A program made the translations under genes and the position numbers. The notes beneath the pieces were generated by a model. It searched no databases. It had not been told where the DNA came from and worked only from the letters and a program-made list of their open reading frames with translations. 64,000 bases of DNA from CAYWVO01 sp964461835 (GTDB lineage: Bacteria > Zixibacteria > MSB-5A5 > WJJR01 > JAJRUJ01), in NCBI GenBank assembly GCA_964461835.1, contig CAYWVO010000008.1, forward strand, positions 1 to 64,000, given 5' to 3'. Below, one piece after another: positions 1-8,958 of the stretch; positions within the stretch are counted from its first letter, which is position 1, and each line of letters begins with the position of its first letter.

Positions 1-1
1 G

Positions 2-411
2 GCTGAAAGGACGCTGCGTGAAAAAACAATTTACACAACTCTTGACATGAGCTCCTCGATAATCAGGGCAGGTTCGGCGTAATCGGACGAACCCGCCTGA
101 CTGATCGACTTGTTGTCTCCGGTCGCGGAGAATATGGTCTGCGGCGACGTGGAGAAGAGCCTCAACGGAGGACAACACGCACCGAACTTGCTGCCACCTG
201 GGCACACAATGACTGGATCCGCTTTATACCCAAGCTCACCTATGCTGATCATGGCGCGGGTCGAGGTGGATATTACTCCGTGTATTTGACCGAGCGCGTT
301 CGGCTAGAGAGTGTAGTGCTTGAGGTTGTCTCTATCTGGCGGCGATATCGCAGCAGTGAAGAGAGGGACGATGAAATCCTGCGTTTTCGGCTTTCCTGGA
401 GGCCGCAATGA
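2..411 (+). CDS. C-terminal part of a beta-barrel outer-membrane-like protein, apparently frameshifted
   Basis: The gene enters from the left edge. Reading from base 2 gives an open frame that stops at 77-79; the frame ending at the TGA at 409-411 is open from base 46 on. Both translations look like barrel strands, alternating polar and hydrophobic residues rich in Arg, Tyr and Thr. Reading through joins well if one G is missing from the run at 66-68 (arginine codon then GRFGVIG). The product ends in aromatic-containing strands and a terminal WRPQ. Its stop overlaps the ATG of the next gene (ATGA), suggesting translational coupling. This may be a sequencing or assembly indel or a real broken gene; the sequence cannot decide. 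The protein's N-terminus and exact family are outside the window. Confidence 0.55.
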
Positions 412-2177
412 CTGGGCGCCTTATCGTTATTGGATTGATTGTTTTCGGCCTCAGCGTTGCACCGCGCAATTCCTGTAAGTCGGGTCCCGAGGTATGCAAA
501 GCATATCGAGAAACCCGACATCTCCAAAGGCATAGTTCAATGTCGGGTTTCTTGCCCCGCGAAGCGGAGTGGCGGAACCCGACCTACGGAAAATCCCCGG
601 CGCTGCCGTCGGTGGTAATTAACGAAATCATGGTTAACGAACCGGGTTCGGCAACAACTCTCGAATGGGTTGAAATATATAATCGGTCCGATGCGTCTGT
701 GAATGTGGGTAACCATTACTTCATCGATGGATCAGACACAACAATCTTGGAGGCGCAAAATCTGGCGCCGGATCAGTTTGCTGTCCTGGCGCGGGATATG
801 ATCGCCTTCGAGTCTACCTGGGGTGATACAACTGGTGTATGGGGGGATAATCAACGAGAAGGTTTCCTGCTGATTGAAGCATCTATGCATTTGCGCAATT
901 CAGGAGATACGATTGCCGTGTATGGACCAGCGGATGAATTCACTGAGGTTTCGTGGGAGCGCAGCCCGCGGGACGGTATCTCTCTGGAACGAGTGCGCTA
1001 CGATGTGCCGGATGATCAGGCTGAGTTTAAGGAATCGATTGACCCGTCCGGCTCGACCCCCGGACGCATCAATTCGCAGACGCCTCGGCGAAACGATCTG
1101 TCGTTTGACTCAGCGGCAACCCATTTCCCGTCTCCAGGATCGCTTGCGGTTGTCGTGGAGAATGTCGGCCTTGGGGAGAGCGTCGAGAACATTGTGAGCG
1201 TGTACAGTGATCTGGATGAAAATCAAAGCGGCGAACGGGATGAATTATTCACTGAACTCCCGGTTCTCGCGTTAGCCGAAGGGATGCGAGAGACACTGAC
1301 CATCGACCTCACCGGGATTATGGCAGACCAGGTTGTTATCGTGCTTCTGCACCTCGGTGTAGATGGTAATCCTCTCAACAACGTGTTGACGGTGCCGTAT
1401 CGATCGCCGGGAACCCGGCCGGAAGTTGTAATCAATGAATTTATGCCCGATCCACATCCCGATGGATCTCATGAATGGGTTGAAATTCTGGTGACCGCCG
1501 AGGATAGTGCAAATTTGGCCGGCTGGTCTATCGGGGATTCGGTGCAACAATCGATTATCAGTCAGGATGACGTGATTGCCATGAGCGGAGAATATCTGGT
1601 CCTTTGCCAAGACAGTAGCGCATGTGTAGAGTTCTATCCGGATCTTACCGGCCGCGAGGTTGTCAAAATTTCTCCCTGGCGCTCACTCAATAACGGTGGT
1701 GATAAGATCATTCTGCGCGATGCGTGGGGCTTTGTGGTTGATTCCCTCACCTATACTGAAACATTCGACGGCGACCGCTCGGTGGAACGGATTAGTTCGA
1801 CAGTAGCTGCCGCTGATCCGGATAACTGGATGGGCAGTGTCGATCCGGCAGGGGCGACACCGGGGCGGGAAAATTCGGTGTCGGTAACATTTGCGGACGA
1901 AATCGACATTGCGTTTTCACCGAATCCGTTTCGCGCCGGTGAACACGTGACCATTTCCTATCAGGTGCCCCGCGAGACGGTGTTGTCGATTCGTGTCTTC
2001 GGTCGAAACGGTCGGCCGGCGGCGACCATTCTCGATTCCCGGCCGGTTGTCTCTGGTTCGATAGAATGGGATGGGTGTGACGGCTCCGGTGCACAACTCC
2101 CACCGGGACTGTATGTCATGCTCATTGAGGCTAATGATGGATCGGTCAAAAAACTGGCGGTTGCCATCGCACCATGA
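408..2177 (+). CDS. Secreted lamin-tail-domain protein with FlgD-like C-terminal domain
   Basis: A 589-residue secreted protein. Residues 1-22 form a signal peptide with a short basic start and a hydrophobic core. Two lamin-tail domains follow, each opening with a VVINEIM/VVINEFM strand and an EWVEI strand (starting about residues 67 and 338). The last 85 residues (PNPF motif, then IxVFxxNGR and GxLPPGLYVMLI) match the FlgD-like Ig fold that FCB-group bacteria use as a C-terminal anchor or sorting domain. The start is supported by TGGAGG upstream and ATGA overlap with the preceding gene; the stop overlaps the next ATG. Residues about 23-60 are encoded by an inserted hairpin repeat and look unlike the rest. 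Its role is unknown; lamin-tail domains in bacteria occur on extracellular nucleases and adhesive surface proteins, but no nuclease domain is visible. Confidence 0.85.
   Translation: MTGRLIVIGLIVFGLSVAPRNSCKSGPEVCKAYRETRHLQRHSSMSGFLPREAEWRNPTYGKSPALPSVVINEIMVNEPGSATTLEWVEIYNRSDASVNVGNHYFIDGSDTTILEAQNLAPDQFAVLARDMIAFESTWGDTTGVWGDNQREGFLLIEASMHLRNSGDTIAVYGPADEFTEVSWERSPRDGISLERVRYDVPDDQAEFKESIDPSGSTPGRINSQTPRRNDLSFDSAATHFPSPGSLAVVVENVGLGESVENIVSVYSDLDENQSGERDELFTELPVLALAEGMRETLTIDLTGIMADQVVIVLLHLGVDGNPLNNVLTVPYRSPGTRPEVVINEFMPDPHPDGSHEWVEILVTAEDSANLAGWSIGDSVQQSIISQDDVIAMSGEYLVLCQDSSACVEFYPDLTGREVVKISPWRSLNNGGDKIILRDAWGFVVDSLTYTETFDGDRSVERISSTVAAADPDNWMGSVDPAGATPGRENSVSVTFADEIDIAFSPNPFRAGEHVTISYQVPRETVLSIRVFGRNGRPAATILDSRPVVSGSIEWDGCDGSGAQLPPGLYVMLIEANDGSVKKLAVAIAP
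475..587. repeat. REPIN-like inverted-repeat element inside the lamin-tail gene
   Basis: Two REP-like palindromes face each other. The left begins GTAAGTCGGGT and closes with AAACCCGACA; the right opens TGTCGGGTTTC and ends CCCGACCTAC. A related element lies at 61032-61153 with the same arms (GTAGGGTCGGGT and CCGACCTAC). A GTAG-type tetranucleotide next to the palindrome is typical of REP sequences mobilised by RAYT transposases. The element is 113 bp but keeps the host reading frame open, so it is translated as a linker right after the signal peptide. Confidence 0.75.
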
Positions 2178-3022
2178 TGATGCAGATTAATACAGGCAGA
2201 TGCGTCGGAATTACGCTCGTGCTGGTTCTGGCGCTATCGGGGGTCGCCGTCGCACAGAGTGGCGCGTTTGGTGAGCAGTTTGTGCACGCGTCACTGGTCG
2301 GCGTGGGCAACTGTGATGCCGTGTACTACGGGAGATCATTCAGTCTGGCCCGCAATCCGGCGCACACAGCCGTGGGAGAAAAATGGGGATTCGACGCGGG
2401 CTACCGCCGAATGTACGGCTTATCAGAGTTTGATCGGGTGTCGGCAGCAGCAAAGGTGGTTCTTTCACAGAGTGGTGTCGGAATTTCAGTAAGCCGATTC
2501 GGCAAAGCAGATTTTTATACTGAATTTGAATCATCGGTGCACGCTGCCGTGCGCATCAAAAGCCGCCTTGCTCTTGGTGTGACCGCGGCGGTACATCGTT
2601 TGGCCTACACACCGAATTTGCCGGCCTATACCGGTTGGTCGGCAAGCGTCGGTGCACTCTATGCGCCACGAAAGGACTTGATCATCTCGGCGGCGATACA
2701 TCGCTTGGTTCGCACAGATTTTGTTCCGCGGTATTCTCTGCCAAGGTATTACCAAGCCTCTGCCGCGTACTCAGTGCCGGACGTCATCCAAATCGGTACA
2801 TCGTGGAGCAAGCATGAGCATAATCGCGACCTGGTTGGTTTCGGGCAGCGCGTGCATCTGGCGGAGAATTTTCGATTTCTCTCGGCGCTTTACTTTGATC
2901 CCGTGCGGTATGCGCTCGGTGTGGAATTTACGGTGTATGGTCAATTCTTGACCTATACCTACCTCTCCCACCAGGACTTGGACGGCACGCATTACATGTC
3001 CTATGGGATCGGCAATTGGTAA
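2174..3022 (+). CDS. PorV/PorQ-like outer-membrane beta-barrel protein
   Basis: A 282-residue protein with a signal peptide (hydrophobic segment at about residues 11-27, AVAQ cleavage region). Next comes the motif seen in PorV/PorQ-type barrels, where Gly and Asn-rich strands begin with a conserved 'ARNPAHTA' element (about residues 60-67). The rest is alternating beta-strand sequence rich in Tyr, Ser and Val. The first ATG overlaps the stop of the lamin-tail gene by four bases and other ATGs follow at once, so the start could be three or six bases later. Its place directly behind a protein with a FlgD-like C-terminal domain fits a role in surface export or anchoring of such proteins, but that link is inferred from context. 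Confidence 0.7.
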   Translation: MMMQINTGRCVGITLVLVLALSGVAVAQSGAFGEQFVHASLVGVGNCDAVYYGRSFSLARNPAHTAVGEKWGFDAGYRRMYGLSEFDRVSAAAKVVLSQSGVGISVSRFGKADFYTEFESSVHAAVRIKSRLALGVTAAVHRLAYTPNLPAYTGWSASVGALYAPRKDLIISAAIHRLVRTDFVPRYSLPRYYQASAAYSVPDVIQIGTSWSKHEHNRDLVGFGQRVHLAENFRFLSALYFDPVRYALGVEFTVYGQFLTYTYLSHQDLDGTHYMSYGIGNW

Positions 3023-3031
3023 ATCGTGAAT

Positions 3032-5167
3032 CTAAAACCGAATCTTCTTATCTTTTTTAATCTTCTCCCGGTCGGCGTTGTCAGTATCTGAAGTATGCAG
3101 TGGACAGACTGCCGCGGTGTCTATCGGATTAAAGAAAATTTCCTCGTACGTATCCGTGCAGTTCTCAGTGGCCATGAATCCGGATTCCCGACAAACTTCT
3201 TTTTCATATACTCCGGGCGGCGGCACAAACTCGAGTTCGGGCAAGGTATCGTGGGCGGCAATCATCCATTTGGTCCAGATCGGCAGGGCGTTGGCGGCGC
3301 CGGTACCGGTGCGGTAACCGCCGATCGGAGTTTTCAGATCATAGCCCACCCAGACCCCGCAGGTGATTTGAGGCGTAAAGCCAAAGAACCAGTTGTCCAT
3401 GTAATCACTGGAGGTTCCGGTCTTGCCGCCCGCCGGCCGTTTGAAACCACGCCAGCGCATCCCGCGACCGGTGCCGGCGAAATCGTAGGAGGTAACCGAT
3501 TGCAGCACATGGGTAACCGTATAGGCGGTCTTGGCGGAGAGCACTTCCTGCTTCTGCGCCACTTTGTTGATCTCTAGCGGATTACCAAAACGGTCAAGGA
3601 TTTTGCGAATATACCGGGGTTCGGTACGGATCCCCCCATTCGGGAAACAGGAAAACGCCGCCACCATTTCTGCCAAGGTTACTTCCGAGGTGCCAATCGC
3701 CAGTGTCGGCACCGGGAGCAGCTCGCTTTCGATCCCCATCTGGCGGGCATAGAAAATCACCCGGTTGGCGTCAATGCGCTGGAGCAGCTTGATCGCAATA
3801 AGGTTCCGCGATTCGGCGATTCCCTGGCGCAATACCATCGGGCCTTTGAATTTGAGATCGAAATTGTGCGGTCGCCATTCATCAGTGCCCGGGATGGTAA
3901 GGACGATAGGCGAATCGTAAAGCGTATCACGGGGCATGAAACCGGATTCGATTGCTGCGGTCAGCACGAACGGCTTGAATGCCGATCCGGGTTGCCGCAG
4001 CCCCTGCGTGGCGCGGTTCCACTGGCTTTCGGCGAAATCCCGTCCGCCGACGATGGCCAGCACATCACCGGTCTTGTTATCCATCGCAAAGAGCGCCGCC
4101 TGTAGCTTTTTGTACTGCCGCACCGAATCACCGAGTTCCTCATCCCACACCATGTAGGTGTAGACCGGGTCATCCGGCGAATGATTCTCTTCCATGACCG
4201 CACGGAGTGAATCGATATTATGCCGGACGAATTCTTCCGCCGCTTTCTGGAGCTCAAAGTCCATCGTGGTATAAACTTCGAGTCCGTCGGCGTACAGCCC
4301 GCTCACGCCGTACTTTTCCTCAATATATTGCCGGATGGTTTCGGAAAAATATTCGCCGACGCCATACTCGACCGCGGCCGGCTTCAATTTCATGGGTTCG
4401 TGACGGAGACTGTCATATTCCTCCCGAGTGATCTTCCCATGATCCTCCATGGCGCGCAGCACGATATTCCGTCGCCGATACGCATACGCCGGATTATTCA
4501 GGGGACTGTATTTGGTTGGAGCTTTCAACACCCCCACCAGCAGGGCGCATTCGAGGATATTCAGTTCGCTGACTTCTTTATCGAAATATGTTCTCGCCGC
4601 GCTTTTCACGCCATAGGCGCCACTGCCAAAATTGTTCAGGTTGAAATACATTTCGAGGATTTCATTCTTGGCGTAGGTGCGCTCGATTTTGATGGCGGTC
4701 ATAATCTCTTTGATTTTGCGGGTAATTGTTTTCTCGCGGGTTAAGAAGAGCAGCCGCGCCAACTGCTGCGTGACGGTCGAACCGCCCTGCACCGCCTGAC
4801 CCTGCATGGTGTTGACGATTGCCGCGCGCAACAAGCCACGGTAGTCAAATCCCCAGTGGTTACGGAATTCCCGATCCTCGGTCGAGAGCAGGGCATCGAT
4901 TATCGGCTGCGGCAGTTCCTCGTAATAGGCCAACGTGCGGCGTTCGCGGTAGAACTGCTTAAACAGATTTCCGTGGCGGTCATAGAGTTTGGTCGGGAGG
5001 TCCGGCTCAATATTATATATCTGCTCAATTGAGGGCAAATCCTGCTGGTAGACGTATAATGTCCGTGCGGCGCCGAAAGCCAATACCAGGGCCACCACGA
5101 TTGTCGCGCTCCACCACCGTCCGGCCGTAGTCCCGATTATGTTATGGACAATGCCCCTGAAATCCAC
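3032..5167 (-). CDS. Bifunctional penicillin-binding protein 1A (transglycosylase/transpeptidase)
   Basis: A 711-residue class A PBP that polymerises glycan strands and cross-links peptides of peptidoglycan at the outer face of the inner membrane. A single N-terminal membrane segment lies at about residues 20-40. The GT51 transglycosylase domain shows EDREF (97-101, catalytic Glu) and QGGSTVTQQLAR (127-138). The transpeptidase domain has all three active-site motifs: SAFK (Ser395, Lys398), SRN (453-455) and KTG (582-584). Length is normal for PBP1A. It is convergent with the PorV-like gene (9 bp between stops) and divergent from tyrS. Confidence 0.95.
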   Translation of the reverse strand: MDFRGIVHNIIGTTAGRWWSATIVVALVLAFGAARTLYVYQQDLPSIEQIYNIEPDLPTKLYDRHGNLFKQFYRERRTLAYYEELPQPIIDALLSTEDREFRNHWGFDYRGLLRAAIVNTMQGQAVQGGSTVTQQLARLLFLTREKTITRKIKEIMTAIKIERTYAKNEILEMYFNLNNFGSGAYGVKSAARTYFDKEVSELNILECALLVGVLKAPTKYSPLNNPAYAYRRRNIVLRAMEDHGKITREEYDSLRHEPMKLKPAAVEYGVGEYFSETIRQYIEEKYGVSGLYADGLEVYTTMDFELQKAAEEFVRHNIDSLRAVMEENHSPDDPVYTYMVWDEELGDSVRQYKKLQAALFAMDNKTGDVLAIVGGRDFAESQWNRATQGLRQPGSAFKPFVLTAAIESGFMPRDTLYDSPIVLTIPGTDEWRPHNFDLKFKGPMVLRQGIAESRNLIAIKLLQRIDANRVIFYARQMGIESELLPVPTLAIGTSEVTLAEMVAAFSCFPNGGIRTEPRYIRKILDRFGNPLEINKVAQKQEVLSAKTAYTVTHVLQSVTSYDFAGTGRGMRWRGFKRPAGGKTGTSSDYMDNWFFGFTPQITCGVWVGYDLKTPIGGYRTGTGAANALPIWTKWMIAAHDTLPELEFVPPPGVYEKEVCRESGFMATENCTDTYEEIFFNPIDTAAVCPLHTSDTDNADREKIKKDKKIRF

Positions 5168-5321
5168 GATTTTGCACCCTCACAAGATATCCGCCCATAC
5201 TTCCCAGAGGCAAGCATGAGAGCCAGGTGACAACGGTCAAGGAAAATTCGCTTGCTTCGATCATTTCTGCCGACAATTATAACAGAGAGGCGTCGGATAG
5301 TTCCGGCGCCGGTTTTTGATT

Positions 5322-6548
5322 ATGAAATCTGTCGCCGAACAAATGAAGCTGATCACCTCGGGAACAGTCGATATCCTCCCCGCCGGCGAGATGGAAAAGA
5401 AGCTGGAATCGGCCCGGAAATCCGGCAAACCGTTGCGGGTGAAGCAGGGATTCGATCCCACCGCACCGGATATCCATCTCGGGCATACGGTCGGATTGCG
5501 GAAGCTGAAACAATTTCAGGACCTGGGGCACCAGATTGTCCTGATTGTCGGCGATTATACCGGGATGGTGGGTGATCCGTCCGGACGCTCAGCCACCCGC
5601 CCGCAATTGAGCGCCGAAGAAGTGGAGGCTAACGCGCAGACTTATCTCGATCAGTTTTTCCGTGTCCTGGACGAAGCGAAGACCGAGGTGCGCCGCAACG
5701 GTGAGTGGTTCTCTCGCATGGATTTCTCGGAGATCATGCGTCTGGCGGGGCAGATGACGCTGTCGCGGATGTTGGAACGGGACGATTTCAAAACCCGTTT
5801 CAAATCGGAGACACCGATCTCCATTCACGAGATGTTTTATCCGTTGATGCAGGCGTACGATTCGGTGGCGATTGAGGCGGATGTCGAAATCGGCGGGACC
5901 GATCAGACGTTTAATCTTCTGACCGGCCGGCAAATCCAGGAGGCCTATGGAAAATCGCCCCAGGTTATTCTGACCCTTCCGTTATTGGTAGGGCTGGATG
6001 GGAACCAGAAAATGAGTAAGTCGCTCGGCAACTATATTCAGGTCGACGAGCCGCCGGAGCAGATGTTCGGCAAGACCATGTCGATCCCCGATGAACTTAT
6101 CGTGCCGTATTTTGGATTGCTCACCGAGGTCCACCCGGATGAGCTGGATAAGCTCCGCGAGGAGCTGCAATCCGGCGCGGTCAATCCGATGGATCGCAAG
6201 AAGGACCTGGCTGAGACGCTGGTACGGATGTACCATGGGGAGGAAGCCGGCGAGAAGGCCCGGGCGGGATTTGAAGAAGTCTTTTCCAAGAAACAGCGGC
6301 CGGATGACGTTGAAGAAAAAACTGTGGAGAAGCCCGGCGATACGGTGGCAGTCCTGCAACTGGCGATGGATACCGGTTTTCCGAAAACCAAGAGTGAGGC
6401 TCGGCGATTAATTAAACAAGGCGGGTTGTACGTCGATGACCAACGGATGCAGGACCCCTTTGCAGAGGTCAGTACCGACAAGCCGCTCTTCGTTAAATAT
6501 GGTAAAAAGAAGTTTAAGGTCGTAGTATATACGGAGGCCGCCACGTAA
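5322..6548 (+). CDS. tyrS: Tyrosyl-tRNA synthetase
   Basis: Charges tRNA-Tyr with tyrosine in the cytoplasm; class I synthetase of about 408 residues. The HIGH-type motif is HLGH near residue 53 in a DPTAPDIHLGHTVGL context, and the KMSKS motif is intact near residue 230. The last 65 residues form an S4 RNA-binding domain, typical of the longer bacterial TyrS form. ATG 5322 is chosen; a TTG two codons upstream (5316) is also in frame and no clear Shine-Dalgarno decides between them. The divergent PBP1A gene shares the 154-bp upstream region. Confidence 0.95.
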   Translation: MKSVAEQMKLITSGTVDILPAGEMEKKLESARKSGKPLRVKQGFDPTAPDIHLGHTVGLRKLKQFQDLGHQIVLIVGDYTGMVGDPSGRSATRPQLSAEEVEANAQTYLDQFFRVLDEAKTEVRRNGEWFSRMDFSEIMRLAGQMTLSRMLERDDFKTRFKSETPISIHEMFYPLMQAYDSVAIEADVEIGGTDQTFNLLTGRQIQEAYGKSPQVILTLPLLVGLDGNQKMSKSLGNYIQVDEPPEQMFGKTMSIPDELIVPYFGLLTEVHPDELDKLREELQSGAVNPMDRKKDLAETLVRMYHGEEAGEKARAGFEEVFSKKQRPDDVEEKTVEKPGDTVAVLQLAMDTGFPKTKSEARRLIKQGGLYVDDQRMQDPFAEVSTDKPLFVKYGKKKFKVVVYTEAAT

Positions 6549-6561
6549 AGCGAATTGAGAT

Positions 6562-7663
6562 ATGAACATGGAAACACTGATTGACATCAACGCGCTCACC
6601 GAAAAACTCGAGTCCCTGCGGGGGTATCTTTGACCTGGAGGGACGAAAAAAAGACGTAGCCTGCCTGGAAAAGCAAACCACCGACGACTCTTTCTGGAAC
6701 GACCAGCAGCACGCCCAGAGTGTCCTCAAACAAATCTCGCGCCACAAATCCTGGATCGAGGACTGGGAAAAATTGCATGCCCGGCTCGAGGATGCGACCG
6801 TTTTGCACGAGCTGGCCGGGGAAGAGGATGATGCCGGGGCGCTGGCGGAGGCCAACGCGGCGCTGGAGGTGCTGGAGAAAGATATCGCCTCATTCGAACT
6901 GCGTACCTTTCTCTCCGACCCGGATGATCTGAATGACTGTATCCTGACAATTCACTCCGGCGCCGGGGGGACCGAGTCCTGTGATTGGGCGGAGATGCTG
7001 TTGCGCATGTATACACGCTGGATTGAGCAGCGGGGCTTTGCGGCCGACACCCTGGATCTGCAAGCGGGGGATGAAGCGGGGATAAAATCGGTAACCCTGG
7101 AGGTCAAAGGGGATTACGCTTTCGGTTATCTCCAGGCGGAAATTGGGGTGCACCGGCTGGTGCGGATTTCGCCGTTTGACGCCAACAAACGGCGGCATAC
7201 GTCGTTTGCCTCGGTGTTTGTCTTCCCGGTGGTAGAAAACGACATTGAAATAGAAATCAATGAGGAAGACATCCGGTTGGATACGTATCGCGCTTCCGGC
7301 GCCGGCGGCCAACATGTGAATAAGACCTCCTCCGCGGTCCGGCTAACCCACGTCCCGACCGGGATCGTGGTGCAATGCCAGTCAGAGCGGTCCCAGCATA
7401 AAAACCGGGAATCAGCGTTCAAGGTTTTGCGGGCACGCCTTTATCAATTGGAGAAAGAAAAGGAAGCGGAAAAGAAGAAGGACCTCGAGAAGTCCAAAAA
7501 GAAAATCGAATGGGGGTCACAAATCCGCTCGTATGTGTTTCAGCCTTATCAAATGGTGAAAGACCACCGCACCAATTACGAGACCTCCAATATTCAGGCA
7601 GTGATGGACGGTGATCTCGACCCGTTCATTCACGCCTACCTCAGTTCCAGTAACGAGGATTAG
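6562..7663 (+). CDS. prfB: Peptide chain release factor 2, made by programmed +1 frameshift
   Basis: RF2 reads UAA and UGA stops and triggers peptide release. Translation starts at ATG 6562, runs 23 codons to the in-frame TGA at 6631-6633, then shifts +1 after CTT (6628-6630) and continues with GAC at 6632, giving a product of 366 residues, the usual RF2 length. The slippery CTT-TGA-C context is the classical autoregulatory site. Downstream the tripeptide anticodon motif SPF lies near residue 202 and the catalytic GGQ near residue 248 in GAGGQHVNKT. The coordinate span includes the skipped base. The gene follows tyrS by 13 bp and converges on rlmN, the two stops overlapping. Confidence 0.95.
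6617..6634 (+). promoter_or_regulatory. RF2 programmed +1 frameshift site
   Basis: The bases TGCGGGGGTATCTTTGAC contain the G-rich internal Shine-Dalgarno-like element and the shift codon CTT followed by TGA C. When RF2 is scarce, the ribosome pauses at the UGA and slips +1; when RF2 is abundant, it terminates after 23 codons. This is the family's known autoregulation; the core GGGGGTATCTTTGAC matches the textbook site. Confidence 0.93.
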
Positions 7664-8712
7664 CGCGCCGCGGTTGCCAGGTGTTCCTGTGTTGCCAACT
7701 GGCCGCAAGCGGCGGCGATATCTTCGCCGAATGACTTACGGATTGTTACCGCCGGTGCGCGGGGATAGAGGTAATCACGGAACGCAAGCACTTTCTCTTC
7801 GTCCGGCTTTTCGAAGGGCGCGCCGGGGTGCGGGTGGTAACGGATCAGATTGATCTTGCAGGGTATGCCATGAATGAACGACACCAGTTTTTTCGCCTGG
7901 GTGATGGAATCATTGATGTCTTTCATTAAAATAATCTCCAACGTCACCCGGCGACCGGTGGCCTCGAAATAGGCCAATGCCGCCTCTTTCAACGAGGCCA
8001 GCGTGTATTTTTTATCGACCGGCATCAGCTCACGGCGTAATTGTTCGTCGGCAGTGCATAGTGAAATTGCCAGCCCAACTTTGAGGCCGGATTCCGCCAA
8101 CCGTTGGATTCGTGGTGGCAGCCCAACAGTCGAGATGGTCATTTTTTTCTGGGAGATCGCTGGCCCAAGCTCAGAGGAGAGAATGCCGATCGCAGTCTCC
8201 AGGTTTTCGAGATTTAGCAACGGTTCGCCCATGCCCATGAATACCAGGTTAGAGACCGCCTCGTCCGAGGCCATGGAATCGTTGGCGGCGAGGACCTGAG
8301 CCACAATTTCGCTGACCAGGAGATTCCGCGTATAATCCATCGTTCCGGTGGCACAGAACCGGCAGGATAGCGGACACCCGATCTGGGACGACACACAGAG
8401 GGTGCGGCGGTCATTATCGAACATCAACACGCATTCAATGGCACCCCCATCCAGCTGGAACAACATCTTCCGGGTGCCATCGACGGAAATTTGCGTCTCG
8501 GTGGGTCGGGGGCGGTCAATCACGAATTTCTCCGCCAAATCGGCGCGAATGGTTGATGATAAATTGGTCATCGCCGCGAAATCGGTAACCCGGTGGCGGT
8601 AAATCCACTGGGCGATCTGGCGGCCGCGAAAACGGGCCAAGCGGTGAAATTCACTCAGGTTCTCCAGTTCGTTGATGGTAAGACCGAAAATATTGGCTTT
8701 ATCGTCTGGCAT
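7660..8712 (-). CDS. rlmN: 23S rRNA/tRNA adenine-C2 methyltransferase RlmN
   Basis: A 350-residue radical-SAM enzyme that methylates C2 of A2503 in 23S rRNA and of A37 in some tRNAs. The 4Fe-4S cluster cysteines are C113, C117 and C120 in GCPLSCRFCATG. The mechanistic methyl-carrying cysteine is in the C-terminal AAACGQLA (about C336). The GMGEPLLN motif of the SAM-binding fold is present. The gene converges on prfB with overlapping stop codons. Length and motifs are normal for RlmN. Confidence 0.95.
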   Translation of the reverse strand: MPDDKANIFGLTINELENLSEFHRLARFRGRQIAQWIYRHRVTDFAAMTNLSSTIRADLAEKFVIDRPRPTETQISVDGTRKMLFQLDGGAIECVLMFDNDRRTLCVSSQIGCPLSCRFCATGTMDYTRNLLVSEIVAQVLAANDSMASDEAVSNLVFMGMGEPLLNLENLETAIGILSSELGPAISQKKMTISTVGLPPRIQRLAESGLKVGLAISLCTADEQLRRELMPVDKKYTLASLKEAALAYFEATGRRVTLEIILMKDINDSITQAKKLVSFIHGIPCKINLIRYHPHPGAPFEKPDEEKVLAFRDYLYPRAPAVTIRKSFGEDIAAACGQLATQEHLATAAR

Positions 8713-8813
8713 ATGAGTATCGGACTTTCTATTTCACAATCGATTTAATGCTCACACTCGTGGTTGGTACGCAGACCCAGGGGGTCATGCAGGGGTACTG
8801 CCGTTCAAAATTA

Positions 8814-8841
8814 AACCGCCCCGCTTTTCACGGGGCGGCTT
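8814..8841 (-). terminator. Rho-independent terminator of pepA
   Basis: A perfect 8-bp GC stem (CCGCCCCG at 8816-8823 with CGGGGCGG at 8831-8838) and a 7-base loop. Read on the minus strand, the right-hand arm comes first and the hairpin is followed by TTTAATTTT. It sits about 115 bp after the pepA stop. Confidence 0.8.
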
Positions 8842-8958
8842 ACGGGTCAGGGTCTGTCGGTTACCAGCCCTTCCTGGGAGGATGTCTACCTTGTCGTACG
8901 CTCCCCCGAGAGGAAAGTTTCCGCCGGTCTACCGATTTTGCATAATCCTGGCAAATTT

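Noticed and set aside
4220..4744. Plus-strand 174-residue frame opposite PBP1A
   Set aside because: Antisense to the transglycosylase/transpeptidase coding region; no independent support.
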